In this document: one piece after another, positions 1-8,776 of the stretch
Numbering within the stretch: the stretch's first letter is position 1
Layout of the letters: every line of letters starts with the position of its first letter
Origin: Paenibacillus sp. 1011MAR3C5
GTDB lineage: Bacteria; Bacillota; Bacilli; Paenibacillales; Paenibacillaceae
Assembly (NCBI RefSeq): GCF_003591485.1
Contig: NZ_QZCF01000011.1
Span: 1-64,000 of the forward strand
Direction: 5' to 3'
Length of the DNA: 64,000 nt
Program-made: the position numbers and the translations under genes
The notes under the pieces: model-generated
The model's input: the letters and a program-made list of their open reading frames with translations, nothing else
Databases searched by the model: none
What the model was told of the DNA's origin: nothing

Positions 1-1535
1 TAGGGAATGAAACGACGGTAAACTTCACGATCGACACGACTCCGCCTACCGTGTCAGGGGTAACCGAAGGTGAGGTATATCAGAAAGCAACTCCTGTATT
101 CACCGAAGGAACAGCGAAGTTGAATACTATAGCATTTATTAGCGGCACTGAAATAGTTACTGAAGGTGCATACGCGCTAGTCGTAATGGATGCAGCAGGG
201 AATGAAGCGACGGTAAACTTCAAAATCAAAAAAAACAATAGCGGTAGTCCAGATAGCAGCGGAGGTTCCGGAACCACAGAAAGCACATCAACCTCAGAAG
301 TTTTACTTATTTCGGGTAATAAGTCAGAAAAAGCGACCAAAGCTGTCGTCACTACAACGGGTGGAAAAAAGGTAACAACGGTCATCCTGGAAGAAGAGCA
401 GCTAAAAGGTTTGTTGAAGGAAGCAGGCAATAATCCGGTTATTATAATAGCGGTTCGCAATAAATCAGATATTGTCAATTGGGAACTGAATGCATCACTC
501 CTACAAAGCTTTGAGAATAGCAACGCGATCATTCAAATAGTTACGGAAAATGCAATGTATAGTCTTCCATTAGATCAGGTCCCTGTTGATAAATGGCGCA
601 ATCAATTAGGAGCTAATATCCCTTTGAAGGATATGAAGATCAAGCTAGAGTTGAGTATTCTTTCTAATTCGGCATTTGTGTTCAAGGATTCTGGCAACGG
701 ACAAGTCACACTTGTCGCTCCACCCGTCAGCTTCTCTGTAAAAGGTGTTTATGGCAGCCAAGAAATTGAGCTGAACCAATTCGATACTTATATCGAGAGG
801 CGTATTGCGATACCTGAAGGGGTAAACCTGAATCGTATCATGACGGGAGTAAAGATAACCTCTGATGGAACGCTCATTCATATTCCGACTAGGATCATAC
901 AAGAAGACGGTCGCTATTATGCTGTCCTCAACAGCATGAGCAACAGCATCTATGGACTAATCAAAAATGAGAAATCCTTTAATGATGTATCCACTCATTG
1001 GGCCAAATCAAGCATCAATGACCTGGCATCAAGACTAGTCATTAATGGAGCAGACGAGCAGCGGTTTTTACCGGATAGCGAAATTACGCGCGCAGAGTTT
1101 ATGGCTATTTTGATCAGAGCATTAGGCTTAAGCTCAGCTAACAAGACGTTAGATTTCCAGGATATAGCGGAGAAAGCATGGTATTATCAAGCAGTTCAGA
1201 TCGGATACTCTTATGGGCTGATCGATGGATATAGCGATGGTTCCTTCAAACCTAATGAGAAGATTACAAGACAGGAAGCGATGGTGATTCTATCCAGGGC
1301 AATGATGCTTGTGAAGCTGAATAGGGAGATAGACAATACGAAGCAGCAAGAACTAGTCATCAATTTCGCAGATAGCGAACAATTGGCCTCTTGGGCTCGT
1401 CAAGCTGCAGCGTTAACCATTGAAATCGGCGTTATCAGTGGATACAAAGGCAAACTGCATCCTCTGCAAAATATTACGAGAGCAGAAACCGCAGCAATCA
1501 TTCAGCGATTTCTTCAAAAAGCGGAATTCATTTAA
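1..1535 (+). CDS. SLH-anchored surface protein with Ig-like repeats (5' end outside window)
   Basis: The reading frame is open from nucleotide 3, so the gene is cut by the left window edge; the GTG at 51 is internal. The first residues (GNETTVNFTIDTTPP) recur about 55 residues later as GNEATVNFKI, which shows tandem Ig-like repeats of the kind found in extracellular proteins. A Ser/Gly/Thr-rich linker and a region without a recognisable domain follow. The last 180 or so residues form three SLH repeats: FNDVSTHWAKSSI...ITRAEF, FQDIAEKAWYY...ITRQEA and FADSEQLASWA...ITRAET. SLH triplets bind pyruvylated secondary cell-wall polymer, so the protein is displayed on the envelope. The second SLH keeps the canonical DGYSDGSFKP; the others are diverged. 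Ligand or function of the N-terminal part is unknown. Confidence 0.85.
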   Translation, partial: GNETTVNFTIDTTPPTVSGVTEGEVYQKATPVFTEGTAKLNTIAFISGTEIVTEGAYALVVMDAAGNEATVNFKIKKNNSGSPDSSGGSGTTESTSTSEVLLISGNKSEKATKAVVTTTGGKKVTTVILEEEQLKGLLKEAGNNPVIIIAVRNKSDIVNWELNASLLQSFENSNAIIQIVTENAMYSLPLDQVPVDKWRNQLGANIPLKDMKIKLELSILSNSAFVFKDSGNGQVTLVAPPVSFSVKGVYGSQEIELNQFDTYIERRIAIPEGVNLNRIMTGVKITSDGTLIHIPTRIIQEDGRYYAVLNSMSNSIYGLIKNEKSFNDVSTHWAKSSINDLASRLVINGADEQRFLPDSEITRAEFMAILIRALGLSSANKTLDFQDIAEKAWYYQAVQIGYSYGLIDGYSDGSFKPNEKITRQEAMVILSRAMMLVKLNREIDNTKQQELVINFADSEQLASWARQAAALTIEIGVISGYKGKLHPLQNITRAETAAIIQRFLQKAEFI

Positions 1536-1667
1536 TAAATAGGGATAATAAAGTCAGACTGAAGGCAGCCCCCTTCCGCATTTATTTATAAGAACAGTTG
1601 TATTGGATATATAATTTCCCCGTGTATTGATTATCTGATAGTTGAGTGAATGGACTTCAGTATTTTG

Positions 1668-1726
1668 TAGGAGGCGAGACCCCTCGCCTCCACTTAAAGA
1701 CAGAATATTTTCATTCTGTCTTTAAG
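1668..1726 (+). repeat. tmRNA-3'-end-like repeat, copy A
   Basis: GGAGGCGA (1670-1677) and TCGCCTCCAC (1684-1693) form a palindrome that looks like the two strands of a tmRNA acceptor stem with the middle deleted. A 14-bp perfect hairpin (1693-1706 with 1713-1726) follows directly. Six similar copies lie downstream, all in the same orientation. The 444-nt gap between the SLH gene and the next gene holds this copy, the hairpin at 1762-1798 and otherwise nothing recognisable. Confidence 0.6.
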
Positions 1727-1761
1727 TCGATGCAAGGGCGGACTCTCTGGCTTGAAAGATG

Positions 1762-1798
1762 AAAAGAGCTATCTTAGAAATTCTAAGATAGCTCTTTT
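1762..1798 (+). terminator. Perfect 18-bp inverted repeat, terminator-like
   Basis: AAAAGAGCTATCTTAGAA (1762-1779) is the exact reverse complement of 1781-1798, with one base between and a T-rich end. It can work as an intrinsic terminator in either direction. It lies 226 nt after the SLH gene and 182 nt before the pentapeptide gene, so it separates the two transcription units. Confidence 0.6.
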
Positions 1799-1979
1799 TA
1801 TTTATCCTGTTTGCAGCTCGTTACTCTCCATTTTCCATCTAATCTCAAGACAATTTTAATTAAGCTATGCGTCTTGATGAATCCTGTGTATCAGAAAATG
1901 CATAATTGTCAAGGCTTGTAAAAGAACGTGTGTTCCCTTATGTTTATATCTAGAGAGTTTATAAATGTATTAAATTCGT

Positions 1980-2633
1980 ATGAAAGTAGGTAGGTACACA
2001 GTGAACATTGACACACCTAAGATCCCTGAAGATCTAACAGAAAAAAGATTTTCAGATATTTTTAACGAAGAAGATCCGGAATTTGAAATGTGTATGGTGA
2101 CCAATTCAGAATTTGCCAACGAAGCACTTGATCGAGTGCGACTATATAAAACAGTGATTAGAAATTGTAATTTCACAAATACGGATTTTAGCCGAATTGA
2201 TCTCATCGATGTGCGCTTTGAGAATTGTGATTTATCCAATACTAATTTGGGTAATGCCTCTATGAATCGAGTTGAGTTTCTTAATTGTAAGTTACTTGGC
2301 AGCAGCTTAATAAAGTCTTATATCGGTAATACAAGATTTAAGGACTCCATTCTTAATATGGTTACGTTCGGTAATTCAAAACTTGAAAAGGTGATTTTTG
2401 ATACTGCTGCGTTAGAAAGCGCTGATCTTTTTGACTGTAAGCTTAAAAAAGTAGAATTTCTTTCATGCAATCTAGATGGAGCGAGCTTTGAGGAGACACC
2501 ATTAAAGGGAATTGATATAAGCTCATCCGATTTTGATTCATTAACTGTTTCAATAGAGAATTTAAAAGGATGTACAGTATCAACGTCTCAAGCGGTACAA
2601 TTTGCTTCGTTAATAGGCCTAAAAATCCGATAG
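1980..2633 (+). CDS. Pentapeptide-repeat protein, Qnr-like
   Basis: The 217-residue product is built of A(D/N)LXX-type pentapeptides from about residue 35 to 185 (for example NCNFTNTDFSRIDLIDVRF and NCDLSNTNLGNAS), which should fold as a right-handed quadrilateral beta helix. Length is close to that of Qnr proteins, and the end (LKGCTVSTSQAVQFASLIGL) resembles the Qnr C-terminal helix that makes the dimer contact. Qnr-type proteins mimic DNA and shield gyrase and topoisomerase IV from quinolones; whether this one does so cannot be told from sequence. The gene is clearly AT-richer than nirBD or the psp operon and is followed 63 nt later by a cat gene. No clear ribosome binding site precedes the ATG, so the start is only moderately sure. 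Confidence 0.75.
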   Translation: MKVGRYTVNIDTPKIPEDLTEKRFSDIFNEEDPEFEMCMVTNSEFANEALDRVRLYKTVIRNCNFTNTDFSRIDLIDVRFENCDLSNTNLGNASMNRVEFLNCKLLGSSLIKSYIGNTRFKDSILNMVTFGNSKLEKVIFDTAALESADLFDCKLKKVEFLSCNLDGASFEETPLKGIDISSSDFDSLTVSIENLKGCTVSTSQAVQFASLIGLKIR

Positions 2634-2696
2634 TTTTCTACCGATTAATCCCTTTTAACTTCGCACTTTGAATATATTAATGAGAGGTTGAAATAG

Positions 2697-3329
2697 ATGG
2701 CAAATTATCAAGTCATTGATTTAGAAAATTTTTCAAGAAGAAATTATTATGATTATTTTATGTCGACAGACACAACGTTTGAAATGACAGTGAAAATTGA
2801 TGTTACTCGAGCAGTTGAAAAATGCAAAGACGAATCTATTAGTTTTTATGCTTACTCTATTTTTAATTTAACAAGATCGGTTAACAAGATTCCGAATTTG
2901 AGGTATGCTCACATAGATGAGCAGTTAGTAGAATGGCAAGAATTAGTACCAACGTTTACGAACTTTAACCAAGAAACGAAATTATTTTACAGTTTATGGT
3001 TGGAAGGATTAACGGATTATAAATCTGTTGACCGTGAGTACAAAAAACTTATAAAAGAGTATGCCAACACAACAGATATCGCACCAATGGGAGTTGTTCC
3101 ACCCAACGTAGTGAATATTTCATCAATTCCTTGGATGCATTTTGAACATTTTTCATCTCAACCAGGAGCTATCAAAAATAATTTGACACCAATGATTACC
3201 AGTGGGAAGTACGAAAAAGTCGGTTCACAGTTGCTGATGCCAGTGAATATTAAGGTTCATCATGCAACAGTAGATGGATATCATGTGACGTCATTTTTTG
3301 AAATACTGCAACGTGAAATGAACCTTTAA
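2697..3329 (+). CDS. cat: Chloramphenicol O-acetyltransferase (type A CAT)
   Basis: The 210-residue product has the length and features of type A chloramphenicol acetyltransferases, which acetylate the 3-hydroxyl of chloramphenicol with acetyl-CoA in a cytoplasmic trimer. The catalytic histidine motif HHATVDGYH (usual form HHAVCDGFH) is at about residues 185-193, and the N-terminal segment NFSRRNYYDYF and the FTNFNQETKLFYSLW block match the family. GAGAGG sits about 10 nt before the ATG. Unlike the inducible cat-86/cat-194 genes, no leader peptide with a masking hairpin is visible upstream. Base composition is AT-rich, like the pentapeptide gene before it; the pair lies between repeat copies A and B, which suggests a transferred resistance cassette. 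Substrate activity is inferred from family. Confidence 0.92.
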   Translation: MANYQVIDLENFSRRNYYDYFMSTDTTFEMTVKIDVTRAVEKCKDESISFYAYSIFNLTRSVNKIPNLRYAHIDEQLVEWQELVPTFTNFNQETKLFYSLWLEGLTDYKSVDREYKKLIKEYANTTDIAPMGVVPPNVVNISSIPWMHFEHFSSQPGAIKNNLTPMITSGKYEKVGSQLLMPVNIKVHHATVDGYHVTSFFEILQREMNL

Positions 3330-3371
3330 CTTAGGTGAATCTAAGCTAAACGCGACATGTGGCTAATCCGA

Positions 3372-3520
3372 AAATAAGCTAATATCTACTTTCAACGCAC
3401 TCGTAATATGTAGCTCGGTAGCAAATGAAAAGCGATTAATCATATCTGTATAAAATAGGAGGCGATACCCGACGACCTCACCAAACATAAAATCCACAAC
3501 CGCGAGAGGTTGTGGATTTT
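3372..3520 (+). repeat. tmRNA-3'-end-like repeat, copy B, with hairpin
   Basis: GGAGGCGA (3458-3465) is followed by a degraded CGACCTCACCA (3473-3483) and a 13-bp perfect hairpin, AAAATCCACAACC (3489-3501) with GGTTGTGGATTTT (3508-3520). An upstream 19-nt block, AATATCTACTTTCAACGCA (3381-3399), is nearly repeated in copy C (5852-5870). The hairpin sits between the cat gene and the convergent chemoreceptor gene and may end transcription of both. Confidence 0.6.
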
Positions 3521-3539
3521 AGCTTTTATTACGAGATGA

Positions 3540-5294
3540 CTATAGCTTGAATTTTGATACCGCTTCTTCCAGACCGGTCGTCCTTGTCTCGAGCTGCTTG
3601 CTCGTATCGGCTATACGTTTCGTGGCTTTTAGCTGATTGGCTGACATCGATTGGACGGCTACCGCGTTTTCCGCAGCTGTTATGGAGATTTGCGAGATTT
3701 GCTCAACCGATGCGGCGATTTCCTCGGAGCCGGCCGATATCTCTTGGGCAGCGGATGAAATATCCTGAATTTGTTCGTTCACGATCAAAAACCGGTCAGC
3801 CGTATGGTTGAACAGCAGTTCCACTTGGTTGAACAGCTCTGTGCTTTTCGCCATTTCATCACTTTCTTTCAACATCCACGATCCGATCTGCGAGGATTCC
3901 TCCTGGATTTGCTGCAACAGCGAGGTAATATGCGCTGCTGAAACCGAGGAGGCTTCCGCTAGCTTACGTACTTCACCGGCTACGACAGCAAAGCCCGAGC
4001 CATGCTCGCCTGCTCGCGCAGCTTCAATAGAAGCATTAAGAGCAAGCAGCTTGGTGAGGTCGGCAATGTTGGAAATCGAATGAAGGACAGGCTCAATCTC
4101 CACCATATAAGTATTCAGCGCTTGTACGGAGGTTGTTGTCTGGTTGACCACTTGAGACATTAAAGCGACTTGCTCTTTCAATCCGTTGATGGAACTGCGT
4201 CCGTGTTCGACCGTATCCAATGCTTCACCGGAAGCGTTGGACACATCGGTGGAGGCTTCGGACACTCGCTGGATGGCATGGATAATTTCCTCCATGGATT
4301 TTGCACTCTCTTCGGCTGCAATACGTTGATGCTGCGCTCCGTCCGCCAGCTCAGTAATGGATTGCTCGAGCTGCTGGTTCAAGGAGAGCAATTGGTTTAC
4401 CTCCAAGCTGAATCGCTCGGTAGAATGGACGAGATCATCTGTCGTTACAGCAATATTGCCAAGAACATCGCCAAGGGTGGCACCCAGCCGCTCCAGCATT
4501 TTGTTCATAGCGGAATGCGCCTGTCCGATTTCATCGCTGGACTTCACACTTGTGGTGAGCAGAATCGCCTTCGCTTCCGCGAGATCTCCTTGGGCAATGG
4601 CTTCCGCGCCGCCTACGATAAGGCGTAGGGGTCGCAGAGCTCTGAACATGAACCACGCAATCAGAACAAAAATTAACAAGGTTAAACATCCCATCAAAAT
4701 AAATAACGGGTTGCTGTTTTTCATGATCTCCCGATGAATCGTGGCTGCAACGGCCACATTGGTATCGATGCCTAGCACGCCGATCATCGTTCCGTCCGTA
4801 TCGTGTAGAGGCGTATATGAAGATATATAATCTCCGTACACGAGGTTGCGGATCACGTCGCTCTTCGACGATTTCCCGTTCAGCAATGCGTTAATAGATG
4901 CTTCCGGCACATCGGTGATTTCCCCGATTGGTGAGGCGGCATCCGATTCCTTAGGTTGTCCGTCGATAAGCAGGATAGGCTGTCTTTTGTCGTCAATCGT
5001 AAAGGTGTATACATACTGTGCGCCAATCTGCGAGCGGAACTGATCCATTTCTTCGCGGATACTCCAATACAAATCACTTTCTTGCGGATCTTTCAAAAAT
5101 TGTTTGTAGGCATTCAAGTCGAATCTTTGCGCGTATGCTTCGGCTATGTGAATACTAAAGCTGCCGATCGTTTCGTTGCTACCCTTCTTGATGTTTTGAA
5201 TTTGCATGTAGATGAGAGTGGCTGACAAAATGATGAGCAGCGCCAGAATACTGATGGATAATTTTACAGCGAGACGATTCTTAAGTTTTAACAT
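3540..5294 (-). CDS. Methyl-accepting chemotaxis protein with Cache-like sensor
   Basis: The start at 5294 (MLKLKNRLAVK) is chosen because AGGGAGAGG stands 7-8 nt before it; the frame is open 14 codons further but without a ribosome binding site. The 584-residue product has a TM helix at about 7-30, an extracytoplasmic sensor of about 160 residues that looks like a Cache fold, a second TM at about 193-215 (LFILMGCLTLLIFVLIAWF), a HAMP linker and a long cytoplasmic methyl-accepting coiled coil. The hairpin-tip signature EAARAGEHGSGFAVVAGEV is intact. Such receptors modulate CheA at cell poles to bias swimming. The ligand is not predictable. No che genes are nearby; the gene stands alone between repeat copies B and C. 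Confidence 0.9.
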   Translation of the reverse strand: MLKLKNRLAVKLSISILALLIILSATLIYMQIQNIKKGSNETIGSFSIHIAEAYAQRFDLNAYKQFLKDPQESDLYWSIREEMDQFRSQIGAQYVYTFTIDDKRQPILLIDGQPKESDAASPIGEITDVPEASINALLNGKSSKSDVIRNLVYGDYISSYTPLHDTDGTMIGVLGIDTNVAVAATIHREIMKNSNPLFILMGCLTLLIFVLIAWFMFRALRPLRLIVGGAEAIAQGDLAEAKAILLTTSVKSSDEIGQAHSAMNKMLERLGATLGDVLGNIAVTTDDLVHSTERFSLEVNQLLSLNQQLEQSITELADGAQHQRIAAEESAKSMEEIIHAIQRVSEASTDVSNASGEALDTVEHGRSSINGLKEQVALMSQVVNQTTTSVQALNTYMVEIEPVLHSISNIADLTKLLALNASIEAARAGEHGSGFAVVAGEVRKLAEASSVSAAHITSLLQQIQEESSQIGSWMLKESDEMAKSTELFNQVELLFNHTADRFLIVNEQIQDISSAAQEISAGSEEIAASVEQISQISITAAENAVAVQSMSANQLKATKRIADTSKQLETRTTGLEEAVSKFKL

Positions 5295-5663
5295 GAAGCC
5301 GTTCCTCTCCCTTGGTCCTAGTGCCATGAATGTCAATGAATAAAATATCCCAATCCCATAAGTTGTTCGACAATGTTTTCTCTTATCCTGCTATATCTTT
5401 CGTTAATTTAGCGATCAGCTTCATCTAGCGGGGGCTGAACATAATCACGATCTCGCCTGAATCAATGGAAGCCTGGAGGCTTTTTGGCCGTTCTTGTGTG
5501 CATGGCGGTTAGTAAAACTGCGTGGTTGAGAGGATATGCAGTATAGTATGGACGATGTTTAAGGTTTATGAGAAAAAATTGTCGCTGCATGGTAGTTGGT
5601 GCTTGGAAAGCAGGAATTTATCTATTAAAGTGGGAATTTATAGAATACGGAAAGGATAGATGA
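5295..5663. other. Intergenic stretch with no recognised gene
   Basis: This 369-nt gap lies between the divergent chemoreceptor gene and the small membrane peptide gene. It should contain both promoters, but no convincing operator, riboswitch or RNA structure was found by eye. Confidence 0.5.
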
Positions 5664-5843
5664 ATGATGCATGTTTCTAAAAAATTCAAAGTGTCCTCTT
5701 CTGTATTTCTAGGCTTGTTCGTAATTCTGAGTGTGACTTATTACTTTCCTCTATTGAGAAAAAACGATCGATATTCTGTTGTAATCCATAGTAACAAGTT
5801 AAGAGCTCCCTTTTTGAAAGAAATTAAAAATAGGTCTCAATAA
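5664..5843 (+). CDS. Small single-pass membrane peptide (59 aa)
   Basis: An ATG at 5664 (followed at once by a second ATG) has AAAGGA 7 nt upstream and opens a 59-codon frame ending at TAA 5841-5843. Residues 12-31 (SSVFLGLFVILSVTYYFPLL) form one hydrophobic segment flanked by Lys/Arg, so a membrane-inserted or secreted small protein is plausible. The tail is basic (KLRAPFLKEIKNRSQ). No family is recognised. It lies between a divergent chemoreceptor gene and repeat copy C, close to the PepSY operon on the other strand. Confidence 0.4.
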   Translation: MMHVSKKFKVSSSVFLGLFVILSVTYYFPLLRKNDRYSVVIHSNKLRAPFLKEIKNRSQ

Positions 5844-5850
5844 ATAAAAT

Positions 5851-5934
5851 CAATATTTACTTTCAACGCATAAAAATAGGAGGCGATACCCTCGCCTCCA
5901 CATAGAAAAAGCCCAATCCGCATGAGGACTGGGC
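5851..5934 (+). repeat. tmRNA-3'-end-like repeat, copy C, with hairpin
   Basis: The copy consists of the upstream block shared with copy B (5852-5870), GGAGGCGA (5879-5886), TCGCCTCCAC (5892-5901) and a hairpin GCCCAATCC (5911-5919) with GGACTGGGC (5926-5934) that has one mismatch. On the minus strand the hairpin is followed by CTTTTTC, so it probably serves as terminator of the PepSY operon that ends at 5949. Confidence 0.6.
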
Positions 5935-5948
5935 CTAACTTCACTTAT

Positions 5949-6626
5949 TTACTTACGGTCATCGTAGAAGTCATCATCGTCATCAAAGTCATCAAAGTCG
6001 TCATCATCATCATCATGATCGTCATCATAGCGATCATAATCAATCGAAAGGACGTTACCATTCGCCGCATGAATCTCTACTTCGGCAGTGCCTTCGCTTG
6101 TTTTGAGCTTGACTTCATACTTCTGAATGCCGTCATCCCGTTCTTTCTCCACTTTAATCACTTCGCCCTTAACCGCTTGTTGGGCCAGTTCGATTGCACG
6201 TTCTTTTGTGATCACTTTTGCACCGTCAGCAGCAGTATTCTTTGTACTTCTGCTAGTACTAGCGCTCGTATCCGGCTTCGCAGTCACGGACGGTTTCTTG
6301 CGATCGTCATCCCGATCGTCATCCCGATCGTCATCCCGATCGTCATCCCGATCATCATGGACGGCCAGCACTTTTCCTGAAGTCGCATCGATGTATACAT
6401 CCGTATCCTCGCGGCTGTCTTTCTGTTGCACTTCGACCTCATAATAGGCCTTGCCATTCATATGCTCTAATTCAAGCTCCGTAACGGTACCTGGCACTTC
6501 TTTCAGAGCTGCTTTTGCAGCTTTATCCTTTCCAATGTACGGTACGGCTCCCGATGCAAAGGCAGCGCTGGTGCCTCCAATGACTGCAAAAGCGACGATG
6601 GCCACAATTAATCCTTTTTTCTTCAT
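5949..6626 (-). CDS. Secreted protein with two PepSY domains and Asp-rich tails
   Basis: The ATG at 6626 is preferred because GAAAGG lies 9 nt before it, whereas the ATG at 6635 abuts that site. A signal peptide (KKKGLIVAIVAFAVIGGTSAAFASG) leads into a PepSY domain (KDKAAKAALKEVPGTV...YEVEVQ...YIDATSGKVLAV), a four-fold DDDR repeat, a Ser/Thr linker, a second PepSY domain (TKERAIELAQQAV...EVEIHAANGNVLSI) and a C-terminal run of Asp with DDFDDF blocks. PepSY domains are thought to modulate extracytoplasmic proteases or sensors. The DDDR block is encoded by 12-bp tandem repeats near 6301-6355 and may vary in copy number. Last gene of a minus-strand operon with a second PepSY protein and a two-component system, an arrangement comparable to B. 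subtilis ykoGHIJ. Metal or cation binding by the Asp tail is inference. Confidence 0.85.
   Translation of the reverse strand: MKKKGLIVAIVAFAVIGGTSAAFASGAVPYIGKDKAAKAALKEVPGTVTELELEHMNGKAYYEVEVQQKDSREDTDVYIDATSGKVLAVHDDRDDDRDDDRDDDRDDDRKKPSVTAKPDTSASTSRSTKNTAADGAKVITKERAIELAQQAVKGEVIKVEKERDDGIQKYEVKLKTSEGTAEVEIHAANGNVLSIDYDRYDDDHDDDDDDFDDFDDDDDFYDDRK
6301..6355. repeat. 12-bp tandem repeat inside the PepSY gene
   Basis: The unit CGATCGTCATCC (plus strand) recurs about four and a half times and encodes DDDR repeats. Slippage would change length by whole codons, keeping frame. Confidence 0.7.
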
Positions 6627-6726
6627 CTTTATCATCCTTTCGTAATGGCTTGCTCATCTCACACTTATTACTTTACACAAGCTTTCTAAGAGTGAAATTA
6701 CAGCCACATTAGAATTTGATGATAAA

Positions 6727-7329
6727 CTAATCCGAATCATCCTCATCATCGTCATCGTCATCCCATGTTACCGATTGGACCTTGCCCGAACCGGCATGCA
6801 GTTGCACGGTTGCTTCACGGCCGTCTTTTGTCTCCAGCTCTACAAAGTAAAACCATTTGCCGCCTTCTTGCTCCAGCTCTACTTCTTTAAGCGTGCCGTT
6901 AACTTTCTCCAGTGCAATTGTGATAGCGTCGGCTTCTTCTAACAATACGGACGGATTTGGCGATTTCTCCGGCGGCGGTGACTGGCTTGGCTTGGCCGTC
7001 TCCGATGGTGCTGGTGTCTCCGCAGGCTTGCCGGGAGCGTCCGTGAACAGCTCAATCTGGCGTATAGACTCAATAGCGGCAGTGGATCTGTCTATCGTCA
7101 GTTCATATAAGCCTTTATCTGACCGCAATTGCATAACATAGGCTTGCCCCTCTACGGTTGTATGAACGATATGGCCATCATACTGTTTGAGTATTGTTTT
7201 CTCTGCTTCCTCTTGGGACAACAGCTTATCGCCGCTTGATCGCGAATTCGCAAAAAGCAGGATGCCCCCTAATATTATAAAGGCGAGTGTAAGAAGAGCA
7301 ATTCCCATTCTTACAGTCCGTTTTCCCAT
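6727..7329 (-). CDS. Membrane-anchored PepSY-domain protein
   Basis: Three consecutive ATG codons (7335, 7332, 7329) follow GTGAGGG; the third has the best spacing, so 7329 is chosen. One N-terminal TM helix (MGIALLTLAFIILGGILLFA) anchors a PepSY-like domain (SQEEAEKTILKQYDGHI...YELTIDRSTAAIESI), a Pro/Ser/Thr/Lys linker and a second PepSY domain (EEADAITIALEKVNGTL...VQLHAGSGKVQSV) that ends in DDDDDDEDDSD. The layout parallels the downstream gene, 101 nt away. Both are likely outputs or modulators of the kinase encoded just upstream. No enzymatic motif is seen. Confidence 0.82.
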   Translation of the reverse strand: MGKRTVRMGIALLTLAFIILGGILLFANSRSSGDKLLSQEEAEKTILKQYDGHIVHTTVEGQAYVMQLRSDKGLYELTIDRSTAAIESIRQIELFTDAPGKPAETPAPSETAKPSQSPPPEKSPNPSVLLEEADAITIALEKVNGTLKEVELEQEGGKWFYFVELETKDGREATVQLHAGSGKVQSVTWDDDDDDEDDSD

Positions 7330-7399
7330 CATCATCCCTCACTTCCGCATCTGCCTTACCCTACAATAACCGCTGTACATTACAATTTCATGAGAATCG

Positions 7400-8776
7400 C
7401 TACTCCTGCTGGGGCAGGGGTAAAAGAAGGGTGGCCGTCGTCCCTTTGCCTTCCTCGCTCGTCAGCACAATTTCCGCTCCGATCGCCCGGCTGATTTCTT
7501 GGGCCAGGGACAAGCCCAGACCCGTTCCTCCTTCGGAATCCTGATCTCTGCTGCGTGACGGGTCCACCCGATAAAATCGTTCGAACACATGCGGCAATTC
7601 CGCCGCAGGAATGCCGATTCCGCGGTCTTTTATCCGAATAAGGCTATGATGGCTGTCTCGTTCAAGCTCAATGTCGATCCGGTCCTGGCTATATTTCCTG
7701 GCATTATCGAGCAAAATAAACAGGAGCTGCTTCAACTGATCGGCATTCGTATAAGCATGTACCGGTTCAGCAGATGCTTGAACGTAAATGTCCCTTTTGT
7801 AAGCGCGCCTAAAACCGGCTGCCGCTTGTTCAACCTCCGGCTGCAATTCGATCACGTTTCGTTCATGCTCCTGATGGCGGTTCGGGGTGGCAAGCAACAG
7901 CAGCTGCTCGGTCATTCCTTTCATTCGCACCGCTTCCGACCGGATCGCTTCGACGGATTCCTCGAATAACTCCGGCCGCTCCAGCCCCCTTCGCTGCAGC
8001 AGACGAGCATAGCTTTCGATAATGGTCAGCGGCGTCTTCAATTCATGCGAAGCATTCGACACGAATTGCTCTTGCTTGTGAAAGCTATTCTCCAGCAAGC
8101 CGATCATTTCATTAAAAGTCTCGCCCATTTGCACAAGCTCATCCTTGGACTTCGCGTGCTGCTCTAAACGAACAAACTTGCCGCTGCGGGCAATCTCCTT
8201 CATCGTTCGGGTCATGGCGCCAATCGGACGCATAATCAACCGGCCCAGTAAGCCGCTGGATAAAAGAACAATAATAATAACAGCAATGGACACAACAATG
8301 AGTACAAGCCGCAGCATAGCAAGCAACGATGTCAACTCATCCATGCTTTTCGTTATTTGCACATTCGCAACCGCGCCGTCCGCGGCAATAATGGGGATGG
8401 AGGCGTAACCGTAGTCCCTCTGGCCGATCTGGACCTTCTCTACGATTCGCTGAGGGGAATAGGCCGATGGTTGCTCGCTGAGCGCCGTTTCGGATGAAGT
8501 GGTTACGAGTAATCCGGCTCTGCCGCCCGCCTTTTCTTGCGTAAGTCTGATCATGCCCGACACCGGTACATAAGCCCGAAGAAGCTCCTCTGTCGCGAGC
8601 GGGTTATTAGAAGCACGAATGGCTTCCGCCGCTTGTTCGGTCTCGGCGGCTAAGGCATGCAGCTCCTGTTCAATCGTTAGCGAATAAAAAACAAAATAAA
8701 CCGTTATATTGGCCGCCAGAAGCAGCGAGGCGAACAGGACAGAGGAGTATAAATGAATTTTGCTGCTTAGCTTCAT
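7400..8776 (-). CDS. Sensor histidine kinase, OmpR-pair type
   Basis: The 458-residue product has a TM helix near 10-32, an extracytoplasmic sensor of about 125 residues, a second TM (LRLVLIVVSIAVIIIVLLSSG), a HAMP segment, a dimerisation helix with the phospho-acceptor His in FVSNASHELKTPLTII, and a HATPase domain with N box (LLDNARKYS), G1 box (KDRGIGIP), F box and G2 box (GGTGLGLSL). Its start overlaps the stop of the response regulator gene by 4 nt, so the two are translationally coupled. Proximity to two PepSY genes suggests an envelope or protease-related signal, as for YkoH-like kinases; the stimulus is unknown. Confidence 0.93.
   Translation of the reverse strand: MKLSSKIHLYSSVLFASLLLAANITVYFVFYSLTIEQELHALAAETEQAAEAIRASNNPLATEELLRAYVPVSGMIRLTQEKAGGRAGLLVTTSSETALSEQPSAYSPQRIVEKVQIGQRDYGYASIPIIAADGAVANVQITKSMDELTSLLAMLRLVLIVVSIAVIIIVLLSSGLLGRLIMRPIGAMTRTMKEIARSGKFVRLEQHAKSKDELVQMGETFNEMIGLLENSFHKQEQFVSNASHELKTPLTIIESYARLLQRRGLERPELFEESVEAIRSEAVRMKGMTEQLLLLATPNRHQEHERNVIELQPEVEQAAAGFRRAYKRDIYVQASAEPVHAYTNADQLKQLLFILLDNARKYSQDRIDIELERDSHHSLIRIKDRGIGIPAAELPHVFERFYRVDPSRSRDQDSEGGTGLGLSLAQEISRAIGAEIVLTSEEGKGTTATLLLPLPQQE

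Noticed and set aside
2634..2696. Cat attenuation leader upstream of the cat gene
   Set aside because: No short leader peptide nor hairpin covering the ribosome binding site could be found in the 63-nt gap.
5922..6380. Plus-strand open frame rich in Ile/Val opposite the PepSY gene
   Set aside because: It is the antisense of Asp codons (GAT/GAC gives ATC/GTC) and lacks a start signal; the PepSY gene explains the sequence.
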